This document shows positions 27,871-36,838 of a stretch of 64,000 nucleotides of DNA, piece after piece; the stretch's first letter is position 1, and each line of letters opens with the position of its first letter. The stretch comes from Rossellomorea vietnamensis NBRC 101237 (GTDB lineage: Bacteria; Bacillota; Bacilli; Bacillales; Bacillaceae_B). The notes beneath the pieces were generated by a model, which did not search any database, was not told the DNA's origin, and saw only the letters and a program-made list of their open reading frames with translations. The translations under genes were made by a program, and so were the position numbers. The stretch spans positions 62,001 through 126,000 of the forward strand of contig NZ_BCVQ01000007.1 in the NCBI RefSeq assembly GCF_001591825.1. Reading direction: 5' to 3'.

Positions 27871-28104
27871 GATTCTTATCTATCCGCCATTTTAACCTTT
27901 TTCATTCCCTTTATACTAGCTAATCTTGATGTAATGGATGGAGGTATCGGGACAGGCATACTAAGTATTTATTTATCGGGTTTCCTTGGCTTAGGAATAG
28001 TGGCGAATATTATCGTAGCTATTTCTATAAAGCAAGATAAAGAAAGTGATCGTAAATTAGTAAGGGCGTTTGCTGTAAAAGCAGCCGCACTTGTTCAAGT
28101 ATAG
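27871..28104 (+). pseudogene. C-terminal fragment of a membrane protein
   Basis: An open frame without a start: SYLSAILTFFIPFILANL, VMDGGIGTGILSIYLSGF, LGLGIVANIIVAISI and a basic tail ending KAAALVQV at TAG 28102. Two to three hydrophobic helices. It begins exactly where the Tn554-like remnant stops, so the transposon probably replaced its 5' part. Family not recognised. Confidence 0.45.
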
Positions 28105-28125
28105 GCTCAATAAGGAGGAGTTCTT

Positions 28126-28278
28126 GTGAGCTTTAAGATTTATAGAATAATTCACCTTGTATTAACAGGAATTATTACGATCACCATCTCCTTGTTTATT
28201 GCGAGTAGTGTGCCGGGGGACAGAACCCAATCATCGGATATGTTTACTCCGGTTAGGAAGGATTTGCTGGAGGGATAA
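28126..28278 (+). CDS. 50-residue membrane peptide
   Basis: GTG 28126 with a strong AAGGAGGAG site. One hydrophobic helix (IIHLVLTGIITITISLFIA) then a polar tail. It lies 21 bases after the membrane-protein fragment, so it may have been the second gene of that operon. A terminator follows directly. Confidence 0.5.
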   Translation: MSFKIYRIIHLVLTGIITITISLFIASSVPGDRTQSSDMFTPVRKDLLEG

Positions 28279-28288
28279 GGTGGAGTGG

Positions 28289-28328
28289 AGCTTCAACCCA
28301 TTTAGAGGTTGGGGCTTTTTCTTTTTTT
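28289..28328 (+). terminator. intrinsic terminator
   Basis: AGCTTCAACC (28289-28298) pairs with GGTTGGGGCT (28307-28316, two G-U pairs), followed by a T-rich tract. Confidence 0.8.
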
Positions 28329-28329
28329 G

Positions 28330-28745
28330 TTATAAGTCAATGGTTGCGGTTGAGGCAGGGAGCGGGTGACTGGTGGGTTGGGGGGTCGGAGGCTTTGATT
28401 TGTTTGAAGTTGTAGGACGGGATTGTTCGGTTAAAGGGCCAGTTAATTGAATAACAGTTATTGCTATAGCCACAAATTTTTGAAGGAACTGCAACAAAGT
28501 AATCGTGGGAGATCCTGTCCCAGGTGGTGGAAATGATGCCATTGAAACCGTAGATCTTCGTTTGTCAGATTTTCATACCTATATATCATAGAGTTGATAT
28601 CATGTTCAACAGTTTCATAAAAATCTTGTCTTATTTCCTGAAACGGCAGTTTTGTGGAAGCGGTACTTTCACACCTTCATGTAGCCGTGCCATATTAAAT
28701 TTTGAAACATAAAGAGGTTAGTATGTAGTATATTGCTAAGAAAAG
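28330..28745 (+). other. gene-free degenerate stretch
   Basis: The GC skew is unusual (G-rich at 28340-28420). A plus-strand frame near 28495-28609 (KVIVGDPVPGGGNDAIETVD) looks like the end of some degraded gene, with no start. A minus-strand frame here lacks a ribosome binding site and is not accepted. Confidence 0.35.
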
Positions 28746-28768
28746 GGCAGCCTGGCTGTCTTTTTTTA
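28746..28768 (+). terminator. short intrinsic terminator
   Basis: GGCAGC-CTG-GCTGTC stem with a seven-T run, about 160 bases upstream of the sigma factor gene. Confidence 0.75.
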
Positions 28769-28927
28769 TGGGTGAGGCAACTTGTTCCGCTTCATATAAG
28801 GCTGTTTCGCCAGGAACAAAATCAAGATTAAATTCTTCTATTGGGTTATAAGAAATAAATGAAGCCAAAAACTTAACACGCCCGTCTAATAATTAGAATC
28901 GTAATATTGAAAAGAAGGTGAGTTCCA

Positions 28928-29446
28928 ATTATTGAATTAGTTCATAAAGCCCAGGAAGGCGATGAAGAAGCATTCTTAGATTTATTTCAAGAATACGAAA
29001 AAGACCTTTATCGCATTGCTTATGTATATGTGAAAAATCAGGATGATGCTCTGGATGTCGTGCAGGAAACGGCCTATCGGTCATTCAAAAAGATAGGAAC
29101 ACTGAGAAACCCCGCTTATTTTAAAACATGGTTAATAAAAATTGCCATTTCATGCGCCACGGATCTTCTAAGGAAAGAGAAGAAAGTTATCCACTTACAT
29201 CCTGAATACACATATCTTATTGATTCAGCAGAACAGGATATTCCTCTTTCATTATCATTGAAAGACTTAATTGAGACTTTAAATGAAAATGAAAAAAGTA
29301 TCATACTCTGGAAGTTTTATTATGGCTATACGCTTCAGGAAATTTCAGAAATTGAGGAATCACCATTGGGTACAGTAAAGTCTGTTTTATATCGTGCGCT
29401 GGCAAAGCTTCGTAAACAGATCAGGAGGGCTGATATGTATGAATAA
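28928..29446 (+). CDS. ECF-type RNA polymerase sigma factor
   Basis: About 172 residues. Region 2 (EEAFLDLFQEYEKDLYRIA, then DALDVVQETAYRSFKKI) and region 4 (LNENEKSIILWKFYYGYTLQ, EISEIEESPLGTVKSVLYRA) are complete. No ATG, GTG or TTG exists upstream of GTG 29030 in this frame, yet region 2 clearly begins before it. ATT 28928 is 6 bases after the ribosome binding site GAAGGTGA (28914-28921), so an AUU start (or a mutated ATG) is likely. It overlaps the next gene by 8 bases; that gene encodes its probable anti-sigma partner. It resembles the SigV/SigX/SigY group of Bacillus. Confidence 0.85.
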   Translation: MIELVHKAQEGDEEAFLDLFQEYEKDLYRIAYVYVKNQDDALDVVQETAYRSFKKIGTLRNPAYFKTWLIKIAISCATDLLRKEKKVIHLHPEYTYLIDSAEQDIPLSLSLKDLIETLNENEKSIILWKFYYGYTLQEISEIEESPLGTVKSVLYRALAKLRKQIRRADMYE

Positions 29447-30917
29447 TAAGATCAGAAGTGAGTTAGAGAAAATTGAAATCCCAGATGAGTTGCATACTAG
29501 AGCCACATTAGGCGTTAAACAAGCCAAAGCAGAATTAATAGAGAAGAGTGTAACAACTGAAAAGCAAAATCTATCGAAGAACAAACTTAGTATTAGCAGC
29601 TCTGCAATACGGAAAAAATCCCTTTATAAAAGATTATCTATCATGGCTGCATCTCTCATCATCATTGCTTCAACTCTCACATTAACCCCTGTAAGAGCAG
29701 CAATTCAAGAGGTCTATGACAAACTATTTTCTAGTCAGCATATTGATGATTCAGGTGTAAGAACAGCAGTTATAGCTGGGGATGGCCAAGTATTGGACCA
29801 AACGTTCTATGACAAAGATCAAAGCATAAATGTGCGTTTTGAACGTGTGTTGATGGATGACAAAGAGACAAAGCTCTTATTGACGTTTCAAAGTGATAAA
29901 ACTGATTTAAAGAACGTCTATATTGATCTTTTTGAAGGCGATAGTTCAATCAATGTGATGATAGGAAATGAAAAGAAGAAATTAGACAACGTGGGATGGG
30001 GCAGCAGATACTACGATAGCAAGGAAAACAAAGTAGTAACAGCCTTATCCTTTGAATCACTAAAGGAATATGAGGGAAAAGACATCCGTTTGGAAATTGA
30101 TACATTAACGGTTTGGAAAGATAAAGGTTATGATAGTGTACAAACAATATGGCCCCTTGAATTCACGGTTAAACCAGCTGCCATATCTGAGCGAAAAACA
30201 GTCCAGCTGAATAAACCATTCACTTACAAAGGTGAAACCTATACTATCACAAAGGTGGAATTTTCAAAGCTAGAAACAAGAGTAGTGGTTACCGGCTCTG
30301 ACACAGGAATCCTGACGGATGATAGCGGAATGGAATATAGAGTGATGAGTAAATTGGAACATCAATTCCTTAACGCAAGGAAAATCAGTAAAGAATACGG
30401 ATATACTGTGGACGAAAAAAAATCTGGTGTATTTATTGCGTCCAAAGGCGTCAAAGTTGATCCGGTTTTTAGTAAGGGAGAAGTAGAGGGAGGAAAGGAC
30501 GAATATATTATGATCTTTGGACCATTCAAAGATCACGGTAACGCTGTCCTTGAAATTGGTGAGGACGTGATCATACCGCTTAATGAAAACGGAAAGGTTG
30601 AACAAAGAACAAAATATAATGAAGAAGCAGAAATAGAAGAAATGTTATCAGAATATGGATATACCTTATTGCCGCTAACGGAAGAAGAAAAAAAGCAGAT
30701 AGACCTGTATCAGGAAAAATTTCCAAAAGAGCTTTCATTAGAAAGAAAAGTCATCGGTAAAGTAAAAGGCAATGAAAACTCAAAACTTTTAGAGGTTAGT
30801 CTGTCAGAAAGATCAGGTGTTCTTAGTGAATCTCAGGCTGAAGATGCAGAAGCAGCTAAAAAATTCAGGGAAGAAAACGGATTGTCGTTCATCCCAATTT
30901 ATTTGAATTCTAACTAA
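29439..30917 (+). CDS. DUF4179-type membrane anti-sigma-like protein
   Basis: 492 residues from ATG 29439 (AGGAGGG, 9 bases upstream). The cytoplasmic N-terminus (MNNKIRSELEKIEIPDELHT) is followed by one membrane helix at about 65-84 (LSIMAASLIIIASTLTLTPV), then a 400-residue extracellular beta-rich region typical of DUF4179/DUF5643 proteins (AAIQEVYDKLFSSQ, TALSFESLKEYEG and a repeated module). These are encoded directly after ECF sigma factors and hold them at the membrane. The overlap with the sigma gene supports co-regulation. Which signal releases the sigma factor is unknown. Intact. Confidence 0.82.
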   Translation: MNNKIRSELEKIEIPDELHTRATLGVKQAKAELIEKSVTTEKQNLSKNKLSISSSAIRKKSLYKRLSIMAASLIIIASTLTLTPVRAAIQEVYDKLFSSQHIDDSGVRTAVIAGDGQVLDQTFYDKDQSINVRFERVLMDDKETKLLLTFQSDKTDLKNVYIDLFEGDSSINVMIGNEKKKLDNVGWGSRYYDSKENKVVTALSFESLKEYEGKDIRLEIDTLTVWKDKGYDSVQTIWPLEFTVKPAAISERKTVQLNKPFTYKGETYTITKVEFSKLETRVVVTGSDTGILTDDSGMEYRVMSKLEHQFLNARKISKEYGYTVDEKKSGVFIASKGVKVDPVFSKGEVEGGKDEYIMIFGPFKDHGNAVLEIGEDVIIPLNENGKVEQRTKYNEEAEIEEMLSEYGYTLLPLTEEEKKQIDLYQEKFPKELSLERKVIGKVKGNENSKLLEVSLSERSGVLSESQAEDAEAAKKFREENGLSFIPIYLNSN

Positions 30918-31026
30918 AGTCAAGGAGATTACTTTTTAAGCTTTATTAGAAAGTTTAGCTCTGTTTAATTTTTATTACTCAACCAGTATGGTTCAACGGG
31001 TAGAAATGCTTGACTTAATATCTATA

Positions 31027-31078
31027 GGGGGCAATAACTTAAGATTAGCTATTTGATTCGGCTATTGCCCTTCTTCAA
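31027..31078 (+). repeat. dispersed stem-loop repeat family B (long form), copy 1; probable terminator
   Basis: GGGCAATAACTTAAGATTAG ... CTATTGCCCTTCTTCAA. The ends pair (GGGCAATA with TATTGCCC) and a T/C-rich tract follows. Same unit at 40381-40435 and 44547-44600, each just downstream of a gene. Confidence 0.7.
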
Positions 31079-31135
31079 TTATTGGGCAGTTTAGCTAAAG
31101 AAGAAAAAGCACACAGGAATCGGGGGATAGGTAGG

Positions 31136-31588
31136 TTGAGGAGCATTAGGCTAAGATAAAAAATACTTTTGCTTGTCGTATTTAGTATGATTTGTATGTT
31201 CGTATATAAAAAATTTATCTATACATTTGAGTTTAATAACGGTGAATTTTTTGTAGGTCCTGTGGAATCGCCTAATGGTAAGTATACAGCCAATTCATAT
31301 TATAAAACGTATGGTGGAGCAGCAGGTGGTGTAAATGTTTGGGTCGAAATTACTGAAGGTACGGGCAATAAGGTTCGTACTATATACTATGCTCCTGGGA
31401 AAAGTAATTTTTCTATGAATTGGGTAGACGATGAAACACTAAACATTACCAATGAGGCTCCAGGAGTTCCAAAAGAAAACCGAAGCATCAAATTAACAAT
31501 AGGGAAAGAAATTTATGATGAGTCTGGTGCAGCCTGTGATAGTTGGGTTATGAAAGATGAATATGAAACTTGTTATGAAAGGGATTAA
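31136..31588 (+). pseudogene. DUF5412-like membrane-anchored protein, stop near the N-terminus
   Basis: The coding part from TTG 31169 gives 139 residues: a membrane anchor (VVFSMICMFVYKKFIYTF) and an extracellular domain (SPNGKYTANSYYKTYGGAAG, WVDDETLNI). TTG 31169 has no ribosome binding site. In the same frame TTG 31136 lies behind GGGGGATAGG and reads LRSIRLR before TAA 31157, then KILLLVVF. A nonsense mutation at codon 8 would explain this. If translation starts at 31169 the protein may still be made. Confidence 0.55.
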
Positions 31589-31607
31589 ATTCTCTAATAG
31601 CTAAAAT

Positions 31608-31640
31608 GTGAAGAGATGTACTTAAACATACGGGTGCTTA
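31608..31640 (+). repeat. dispersed repeat family A, copy 2
   Basis: GTGAAGAGATGTACTTAAAC then ATACGGGTGCTTA, immediately downstream of the DUF5412-like gene. Confidence 0.7.
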
Positions 31641-31701
31641 ACTTTAACAAGAATACAAAAGAAAGGAGCAGGATTTTTAATATCCAGCTCCTTCTTTATT
31701 G

Positions 31702-31984
31702 TTAAATAATGCAATTTTGTTTGCTAATTCGTATGTGAAACGCGTTGTTATTTGCTTTGCCTTTTTCTATTTTGTACTTCAAAAGAGAACCCGTTAGTAT
31801 CGTACAGGGGTCGTCTTTTTTTACTTCATTGATACCAGAAGTAAGGTTATGGTTGATGGCACCTTTCACTTCTTGGTTAGAATCTTTTAATACTTCACAC
31901 CATTTTATATCAGTTAAGTCGTAGAATGACCACATAACCCTTTCTAGGGGGTGTTGTCCCAGCGGTTTCCCCTTCAGGACATGC
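31702..31984 (-). pseudogene. possible gene remnant, family unknown
   Basis: A leftward frame reads LGQHPLERVMWSFYDLTDIK, then WCEVLKDSNQEVKGAINHNL and ends HIRISKQNCII. The composition is protein-like and hydrophilic. No start codon with a ribosome binding site exists outside the neighbouring exporter gene, so this is probably a 5'-truncated gene. Not recognised. Confidence 0.35.
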
Positions 31985-32911
31985 TTACATATATGTCTGC
32001 AATTGTTTTTCCCTATTTTGACTATCCGGGAATGATAGGATGACAACAGCAGCAACGATAAAAAATCCGCCTAATAGTTGAGTAGCACCAAACCCCACAT
32101 TTAACCAAACGATAGACACAATTGCAGCAACTAGAGGTTCGATACTGGATAATAAACTTGTTTCAGTGGCGCTTAAATAATTCAGACTGCCAATATAGAG
32201 TATAAAAGAAACCGTGCCGCAGATAATTACCAGAAGCATCATCGAAAATGTATGAAGTGTTAAGGTTTGGGCCAATTGTACAACGCTAAAATCATGCTTG
32301 AAAATTAACAGCACAATGCCGCCAATTAACATACCCCAGCCAATGATGACCGAGGTTCCCCACTCCTTGATCAATGAGACAGGATGGAGTGTATAGAAAG
32401 TAAAACCAAGTGTAGTTAGCAGACCAAGAATAATGGCCCTTTTCGATAGCATGACATTTTCCATTGAGCCATTTGTAATCAGGAGAACGGTTCCGGCTAA
32501 GGCTGCAATCACAGCTAGAAATTGCAACATTGTTGGTAGTTTTTTTGTCTGCCATGCTACATAAATGGTAATGAAAACGGGACCGAGAAATTGGAATAGT
32601 ACTGCTGTCACTGCATTACTTTCACGGATGGTTTCTATAAAAAAGTACTGGGCTCCAAGCATTCCCAACACACCAAAAATCATGAGTTGAATCCAAGAAC
32701 GACGATCCTTCCAGATGCCAAAAATGTTTTTTTGAGTGAAATGCAACAGTCCCAGAGTGAAGATTCCAGCCATAATTAATCGTACAACAAGGAAATTATT
32801 CAGAGATAATTCGCTATTTTGAAAAAGCCACTGGATCATTGGTCCGGAGAGACCCCATAATGCTGCTCCACTAATTATCATCAAAAGTCCGACATATCGG
32901 GTTGTTTTCAT
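31985..32911 (-). CDS. EamA/DMT-family transporter
   Basis: 308 residues, ten hydrophobic helices in two EamA repeats (GLLMIISGAALWGLSGPMIQ; second repeat from AIILGLLTTLGFTFYTLHPV). Inner-membrane exporter of small metabolites. It starts at ATG 32911 behind GGGAGGC and is divergently transcribed from a MocR-type PLP regulator, a common pairing in which the regulator senses an amino acid or vitamin and controls the exporter. Substrate unknown. Intact, unlike the EamA gene at 22.7 kb. Confidence 0.9.
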   Translation of the reverse strand: MKTTRYVGLLMIISGAALWGLSGPMIQWLFQNSELSLNNFLVVRLIMAGIFTLGLLHFTQKNIFGIWKDRRSWIQLMIFGVLGMLGAQYFFIETIRESNAVTAVLFQFLGPVFITIYVAWQTKKLPTMLQFLAVIAALAGTVLLITNGSMENVMLSKRAIILGLLTTLGFTFYTLHPVSLIKEWGTSVIIGWGMLIGGIVLLIFKHDFSVVQLAQTLTLHTFSMMLLVIICGTVSFILYIGSLNYLSATETSLLSSIEPLVAAIVSIVWLNVGFGATQLLGGFFIVAAVVILSFPDSQNREKQLQTYM

Positions 32912-33037
32912 AATGATTGCCTCCCTGCTGATAGTTTTTTAATAGTAATTATTAGGAATGTTTCCATAGATGCATTATAATAAGAGGCTGGCATGGTTTG
33001 TAGGGCCAGTTTTTATTATCGGAAGGGAGTCAGATGG

Positions 33038-34423
33038 ATGTATGAATTAACACCAAAACTTGATTCGTATAGTAAAGAACCTCAATATGTACAGTTATAT
33101 AACTATATCAAGCAAGAGATTGATAAAAGGATGCTTAGGCCAAATACTAAGCTTCCTTCCAAACGAAAACTTTCTTGGTATTTAAACGTGAGCCAAAACA
33201 CTGTAGAGGCATCGTACGACCAGCTTGTTGCCGAAGGATATATTGAGGGAATCCCACGAAAAGGGTATTTTGTCTGCGAAATTCAGCCAACATTTTCCCA
33301 TGCTGAAAAAAATTCCGATTATATCAAGGAAAAAATCTTTAAAAGCGACGTCACTTTTGATTTCACTCAAACAGGAGTTGATCATCATTCATTTCCTTTT
33401 GCTGTTTTTCGAAAAATAGCAAATGATGTTTTGAAGAGTGAGAGTAAACATTTGTTGACGATTGGGCATCCTCAGGGAGAATTTGAGCTGCGTGAAGAAA
33501 TTGCCTCCTATCTGTACGAATCCCGTGGCGTCCGGACAGCGCCGAGCCAGATAATCATTGGGTCAGGAACACCAACACTAATACAACTTTTGTTTAAGTT
33601 ATTAAAGGGAAGCTTGTATGCCGTTGAAGACCCCGGGTACCATAAAAGACTTGTAACCTTCGAAAAAGGACCTGAAAATGTGAAGGGAATTCCGCTTGAT
33701 AATGAAGGGATCAGCATAACCAGCTTAAAGGAAAGTGGCGCTAATATTGCTTTTGTTACTCCGTCACACCAATTTCCTTGTGGAATGATAATGTCGATAT
33801 CAAGGCGTAAGCAGTTGCTGAGCTGGGCTAAGGAAAAAAAGGGAAGATACATCGTCGAGGATGATTATGACAGTGAATTTCGTTATTCAGGCAAACCCAT
33901 CCCTGCATTACAAAGTCTGGATTCCGATGAAAAAGTAATCTATATGGGTACATTTTCAAAAGCGTTGCTACCGTCCCTGCGCATGGCTTATATCGTTCTT
34001 CCCAAACTGTTAATGGAAAAGTACCATGAACATTACTTTCACTTCGTTCAGTCTGTGTCTCGGCTTGACCAGGAGATCATCAAAAGATTCATGCAGGAAG
34101 GCAGCTGGAAAAAACATATTAACAAAATGCGGATTGTTTACAAAAAAAAGAGAGATGCACTCATCACAGCGCTTTCGACTCATTTCCCAAATTCAATTGA
34201 AATCATTGGCCAGGATTCTGGATTGCATCTTTTAGTCCGCATGAATAACGGTATGGTGGAAAAAGAGCTTATTGAACAGGCTGCTAAATATGATATCAAA
34301 GTTTATCCTGTATCAGATTACGGTTTAAGTGACGATCGAACCATTCTATTGGGTTTTGCAGTATTATCTGAGGAAGAGATATTTTCAGGAGTTCACTCGT
34401 TGGCAAAAGCATGGGGAGGGTAG
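33038..34423 (+). CDS. MocR/GabR-type regulator (GntR helix-turn-helix plus aminotransferase domain)
   Basis: 461 residues from ATG 33038 (GGAAGGGAG upstream). An N-terminal winged helix (about 10-75: YVQLYNYIKQEIDKRML, KRKLSWYLNVSQNTVEASYD) is joined to a class-I aminotransferase fold with the PLP-lysine motif TFSKALLPSLRMAYIV and VEDDYDSEFRYSG. MocR proteins use PLP as ligand and rarely catalyse transamination. It is probably the regulator of the divergent EamA exporter; the 126-base gap between the two starts should hold the operators. Intact. Confidence 0.9.
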   Translation: MYELTPKLDSYSKEPQYVQLYNYIKQEIDKRMLRPNTKLPSKRKLSWYLNVSQNTVEASYDQLVAEGYIEGIPRKGYFVCEIQPTFSHAEKNSDYIKEKIFKSDVTFDFTQTGVDHHSFPFAVFRKIANDVLKSESKHLLTIGHPQGEFELREEIASYLYESRGVRTAPSQIIIGSGTPTLIQLLFKLLKGSLYAVEDPGYHKRLVTFEKGPENVKGIPLDNEGISITSLKESGANIAFVTPSHQFPCGMIMSISRRKQLLSWAKEKKGRYIVEDDYDSEFRYSGKPIPALQSLDSDEKVIYMGTFSKALLPSLRMAYIVLPKLLMEKYHEHYFHFVQSVSRLDQEIIKRFMQEGSWKKHINKMRIVYKKKRDALITALSTHFPNSIEIIGQDSGLHLLVRMNNGMVEKELIEQAAKYDIKVYPVSDYGLSDDRTILLGFAVLSEEEIFSGVHSLAKAWGG

Positions 34424-34442
34424 CACCCCTAAAAAGAAGTTT

Positions 34443-34475
34443 GTGAAGAAATGGACTTAAACTAATGGGTGCGTT
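34443..34475 (+). repeat. dispersed repeat family A, copy 3
   Basis: GTGAAGAAATGGACTTAAAC then TAATGGGTGCGTT, just after the MocR gene. Confidence 0.7.
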
Positions 34476-34510
34476 GATCTAGGAAGGATTAAGGCACCTT
34501 TTTGCTGAAA

Positions 34511-34538
34511 TTCTTATTAAACAAACGGGGCAGCATTC
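34511..34538 (+). repeat. dispersed repeat family B (short form)
   Basis: TTCTTATTAAACAAACGGGG then CAGCATTC; sits between two family A copies. Confidence 0.5.
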
Positions 34539-34557
34539 CTGTAATAAAACTAATTTT

Positions 34558-34590
34558 GTGAAGAATTGTACTTAAACTATCGGGTGCGTT
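34558..34590 (+). repeat. dispersed repeat family A, copy 4
   Basis: GTGAAGAATTGTACTTAAAC then TATCGGGTGCGTT. Confidence 0.7.
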
Positions 34591-34703
34591 TGCTGAACAA
34601 GCAGCCGAACCTAGCTTGTTCAAGAAAAGGGGTTGTGGGTGAACTCAGATAGAGTTCCTGGCAAAATTAAGGTAGCAAAGTTTATATTGAAAGGAATTTA
34701 GAT

Positions 34704-34898
34704 ATGAATAAGCTAAAATATTTATTGATTTTTATAAGTTGTTATTTTATACTTTCATTTTTCTATAGTGTTTTTATCAGCAAGGGGGAAGTACTTCCTT
34801 TTATTCAATTGTTAAACGCATGTAATTTTGGCTTTCTAGCTTTTGTAGTGCATCAAAAAACCAAAAGTGTTTCGCCAGAAAGATGTTCTTTAAAATAG
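34704..34898 (+). CDS. 64-residue two-helix membrane protein
   Basis: ATG 34704 behind GAAAGGA. Two hydrophobic helices (YLLIFISCYFILSFFYSVFI and LLNACNFGFLAFVV) and a polar tail. Family not recognised. The next small gene starts 29 bases downstream on the same strand. Confidence 0.5.
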   Translation: MNKLKYLLIFISCYFILSFFYSVFISKGEVLPFIQLLNACNFGFLAFVVHQKTKSVSPERCSLK

Positions 34899-34926
34899 AA
34901 AGAGGGCAGCATTTAGGAGGATATGG

Positions 34927-35046
34927 ATGAGAGATATTATAAAGAATCACCCATTTTTAAAATATAGTTTTTATGTTATTTTTGGCTTTTTATCCCTTTC
35001 ATTTGGATATATTCTAGGGAAGTGGGTTATTGAAAATTCATTATAA
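34927..35046 (+). CDS. 39-residue single-helix membrane peptide
   Basis: ATG 34927 behind a strong AGGAGG. MRDIIKNHPFLKYSFYVIFG starts the helix, which continues FLSLSFGYILG, followed by KWVIENSL. Probably cotranscribed with the 64-residue gene; function unknown. Confidence 0.5.
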   Translation: MRDIIKNHPFLKYSFYVIFGFLSLSFGYILGKWVIENSL

Positions 35047-35188
35047 CTTTTTTTGGCAAATACGAATAGATCAAACATAATAGGTATTGGAATCTTCCGA
35101 AAGGGGGCGTTTGCTGAATAAGCAGCCGCCCTGTTGAGTGAGTATCGCGTAGCATTGGTTAAGATTGAAGAAGGTAAGGGTGTTTAAA

Positions 35189-35656
35189 GTGATTACTTTT
35201 GAAACTAACGAAATAAATAAATGGAAGATTGAATTAGAAATTATGAATTCAAACTCTTCCTATAATCAGATGTCTAAAAATAAAAGCACTATTAACTACG
35301 TTGATATCCTATCTGAGTATGAAGAATCCAAAAAGTTAAATACTACTCGATTGTTAATCAAGCAGGGGAATAATTACATAGGATTAGTCGATTATTGTAT
35401 AAATAATCCCTCTGATAATACTCCTTGGATTAGTTTATTTGTAATTCATAAGCAATTTCAAGGGGGAGGAAATTCACTGGGGGTATTTCAACAATTAGAA
35501 GACCTTATTAGAAAAGAAGGAAAGAAAAAATTACGATTGGCAGTCCATAAGGAGAATGAGAAAGGAATTTTGTTTTGGACCAGGCTTGGTTTTAATAAAT
35601 TTAAAGAAATAATTTTCGAAGGGAAACCACACTACTGTTTAGAAAAGAATCTATAA
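35189..35656 (+). CDS. GNAT-family N-acetyltransferase
   Basis: 155 residues. The acetyl-CoA fold is visible: YIGLVDYCINNPSDNTPWIS for beta strands 2-4, the pyrophosphate loop region QFQGGGNSLGVFQQLEDLIR (an unusual form of Q/RxxGxG/A), and LAVHKENEKGILFWTRLGFN, the usual C-terminal helix. The substrate is unknown. The start is taken as GTG 35189 behind AAGGGTG; TTG 35165 is an in-frame alternative. Single gene followed by a family B repeat. Confidence 0.78.
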   Translation: MITFETNEINKWKIELEIMNSNSSYNQMSKNKSTINYVDILSEYEESKKLNTTRLLIKQGNNYIGLVDYCINNPSDNTPWISLFVIHKQFQGGGNSLGVFQQLEDLIRKEGKKKLRLAVHKENEKGILFWTRLGFNKFKEIIFEGKPHYCLEKNL

Positions 35657-35659
35657 AGT

Positions 35660-35700
35660 CTTATTCAACAATCGGGGCCGCTAATGTAAGATCAGTGGCC
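35660..35700 (+). repeat. dispersed repeat family B (short form)
   Basis: CTTATTCAACAATCGGGGCC then GCTAATGTAAGATCAG, directly behind the GNAT gene. Confidence 0.5.
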
Positions 35701-35819
35701 ATTAAGGTGTTCCTACAAAAAGGATCACTTATTTAATAGCTTTGTATAAACCATCTTCTGAATGGGCATACTAGAACCAAAGTTTACTTGGTTGCCAGCC
35801 TTGTAGGAGATGATGAATA

Positions 35820-36662
35820 ATGAAACTTTCCGAAGCCTGGGTGAAATATCAGCTAGATAAGAAGATTGAAGGGTATTCTCCATTAACGTTGAAAGCTTAT
35901 TGTTTTCAATATACTCTTCTGTTAAAACACTTTGGTGATATTAGTATTAATAACTTTACAACCGACGCTTTGAAAAGTTACCTAATCAATTCAGGAGACC
36001 ATTTAAAGCCGGCGAGCATGGGGCATCGTGTCCGATGCATCAGATCCCTTTTTAAGTGGATTCATGATGAGGGACATCTTCCGAATAATCCAGCTGCTAA
36101 GTTAAAGGAACCAAAAATAGGAAAAAGATTCCCTAAGTTTCTTACGGAGCTGGAAATTGAACATCTAAGGGAATCTTGCGAAAGCTCCTTGGAAAATGCC
36201 TTGTTTGAATTTTTTTATTCGACAGGCTGCCGGATAGGGGAAATTGTTAAACTTAACCGGGAAGACATCAACTTCTCAGCCAACTCTGTAATTGTTCATG
36301 GAAAAGGTGACAAGGAGAGGGAAGTGTATTTTAATACTCGCTGCTCCCTCTGGTTGAAACGGTACTTGGATGAACGGGACGATCAAGAGGATTGCCTATT
36401 CGTTACAGAGAGAAAACCCAAACATCGGATGAGTATTGATATGATTCGATACATTATAAAACGGGTTTCTAAGCGAGCAGGTATAAAAAAGAGCATTCAC
36501 CCTCATCAGTTAAGACATAGTTATGCAACTCATTTAATTAATAACGGCGCACCTCTGGAAGTGATCCAAAGCCTTTTGGGACATGAGAAAAGTGAGACGA
36601 CAAAAATCTATGCTCAACTTAGTGGAAAACTGCGTCAGGACTTCTATTGTAAGTATTTTTGA
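35820..36662 (+). CDS. tyrosine recombinase (integrase-type)
   Basis: 280 residues: a SAM-like core-binding N-terminal domain (about 1-95) and a catalytic domain with Arg138 (TGCRIGE), Lys162 (HGKGDKE), His229 and Arg232 (HPHQLRH), His255 (LLGHEKS) and the nucleophile Tyr264 (KIYAQL). All catalytic residues are present. XerC/D-like in size but clearly a separate, mobile-element type. ATG 35820 follows TAGGAG. No attachment site was identified, but its 3' end and terminator recur at 42728-42831, which suggests a pair of related elements. Intact. Confidence 0.9.
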   Translation: MKLSEAWVKYQLDKKIEGYSPLTLKAYCFQYTLLLKHFGDISINNFTTDALKSYLINSGDHLKPASMGHRVRCIRSLFKWIHDEGHLPNNPAAKLKEPKIGKRFPKFLTELEIEHLRESCESSLENALFEFFYSTGCRIGEIVKLNREDINFSANSVIVHGKGDKEREVYFNTRCSLWLKRYLDERDDQEDCLFVTERKPKHRMSIDMIRYIIKRVSKRAGIKKSIHPHQLRHSYATHLINNGAPLEVIQSLLGHEKSETTKIYAQLSGKLRQDFYCKYF

Positions 36663-36667
36663 AATTC

Positions 36668-36705
36668 AGAGCTTCGACCCTCAGTGGGTTTGAGGCTCTT
36701 TCTTC
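36668..36705 (+). terminator. terminator of the recombinase gene
   Basis: AGAGCTTCGACCC (36668-36680) pairs imperfectly with GGGTTTGAGGCTCT (36686-36699), followed by a T-rich tract. The same terminator recurs at 42781-42818. Confidence 0.8.
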
Positions 36706-36838
36706 TTGTATTGGGCCATTTAATGGAATTAGGGAATAAAAGCATTGGTTGTTTATGGTAAAATTGTTATCATGTATTTAATTATTTAAGAGCGATTGTA
36801 TGCTATGAATACTAGAATTTTGTGGAGGCATGAAATAC

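Noticed and set aside
28330-28542. Minus-strand open frame of 70 codons, Pro/Thr/Ser-rich
   Set aside because: No ribosome binding site before its ATG, low-complexity composition arising from a G-rich plus strand, and no resemblance to any protein family.
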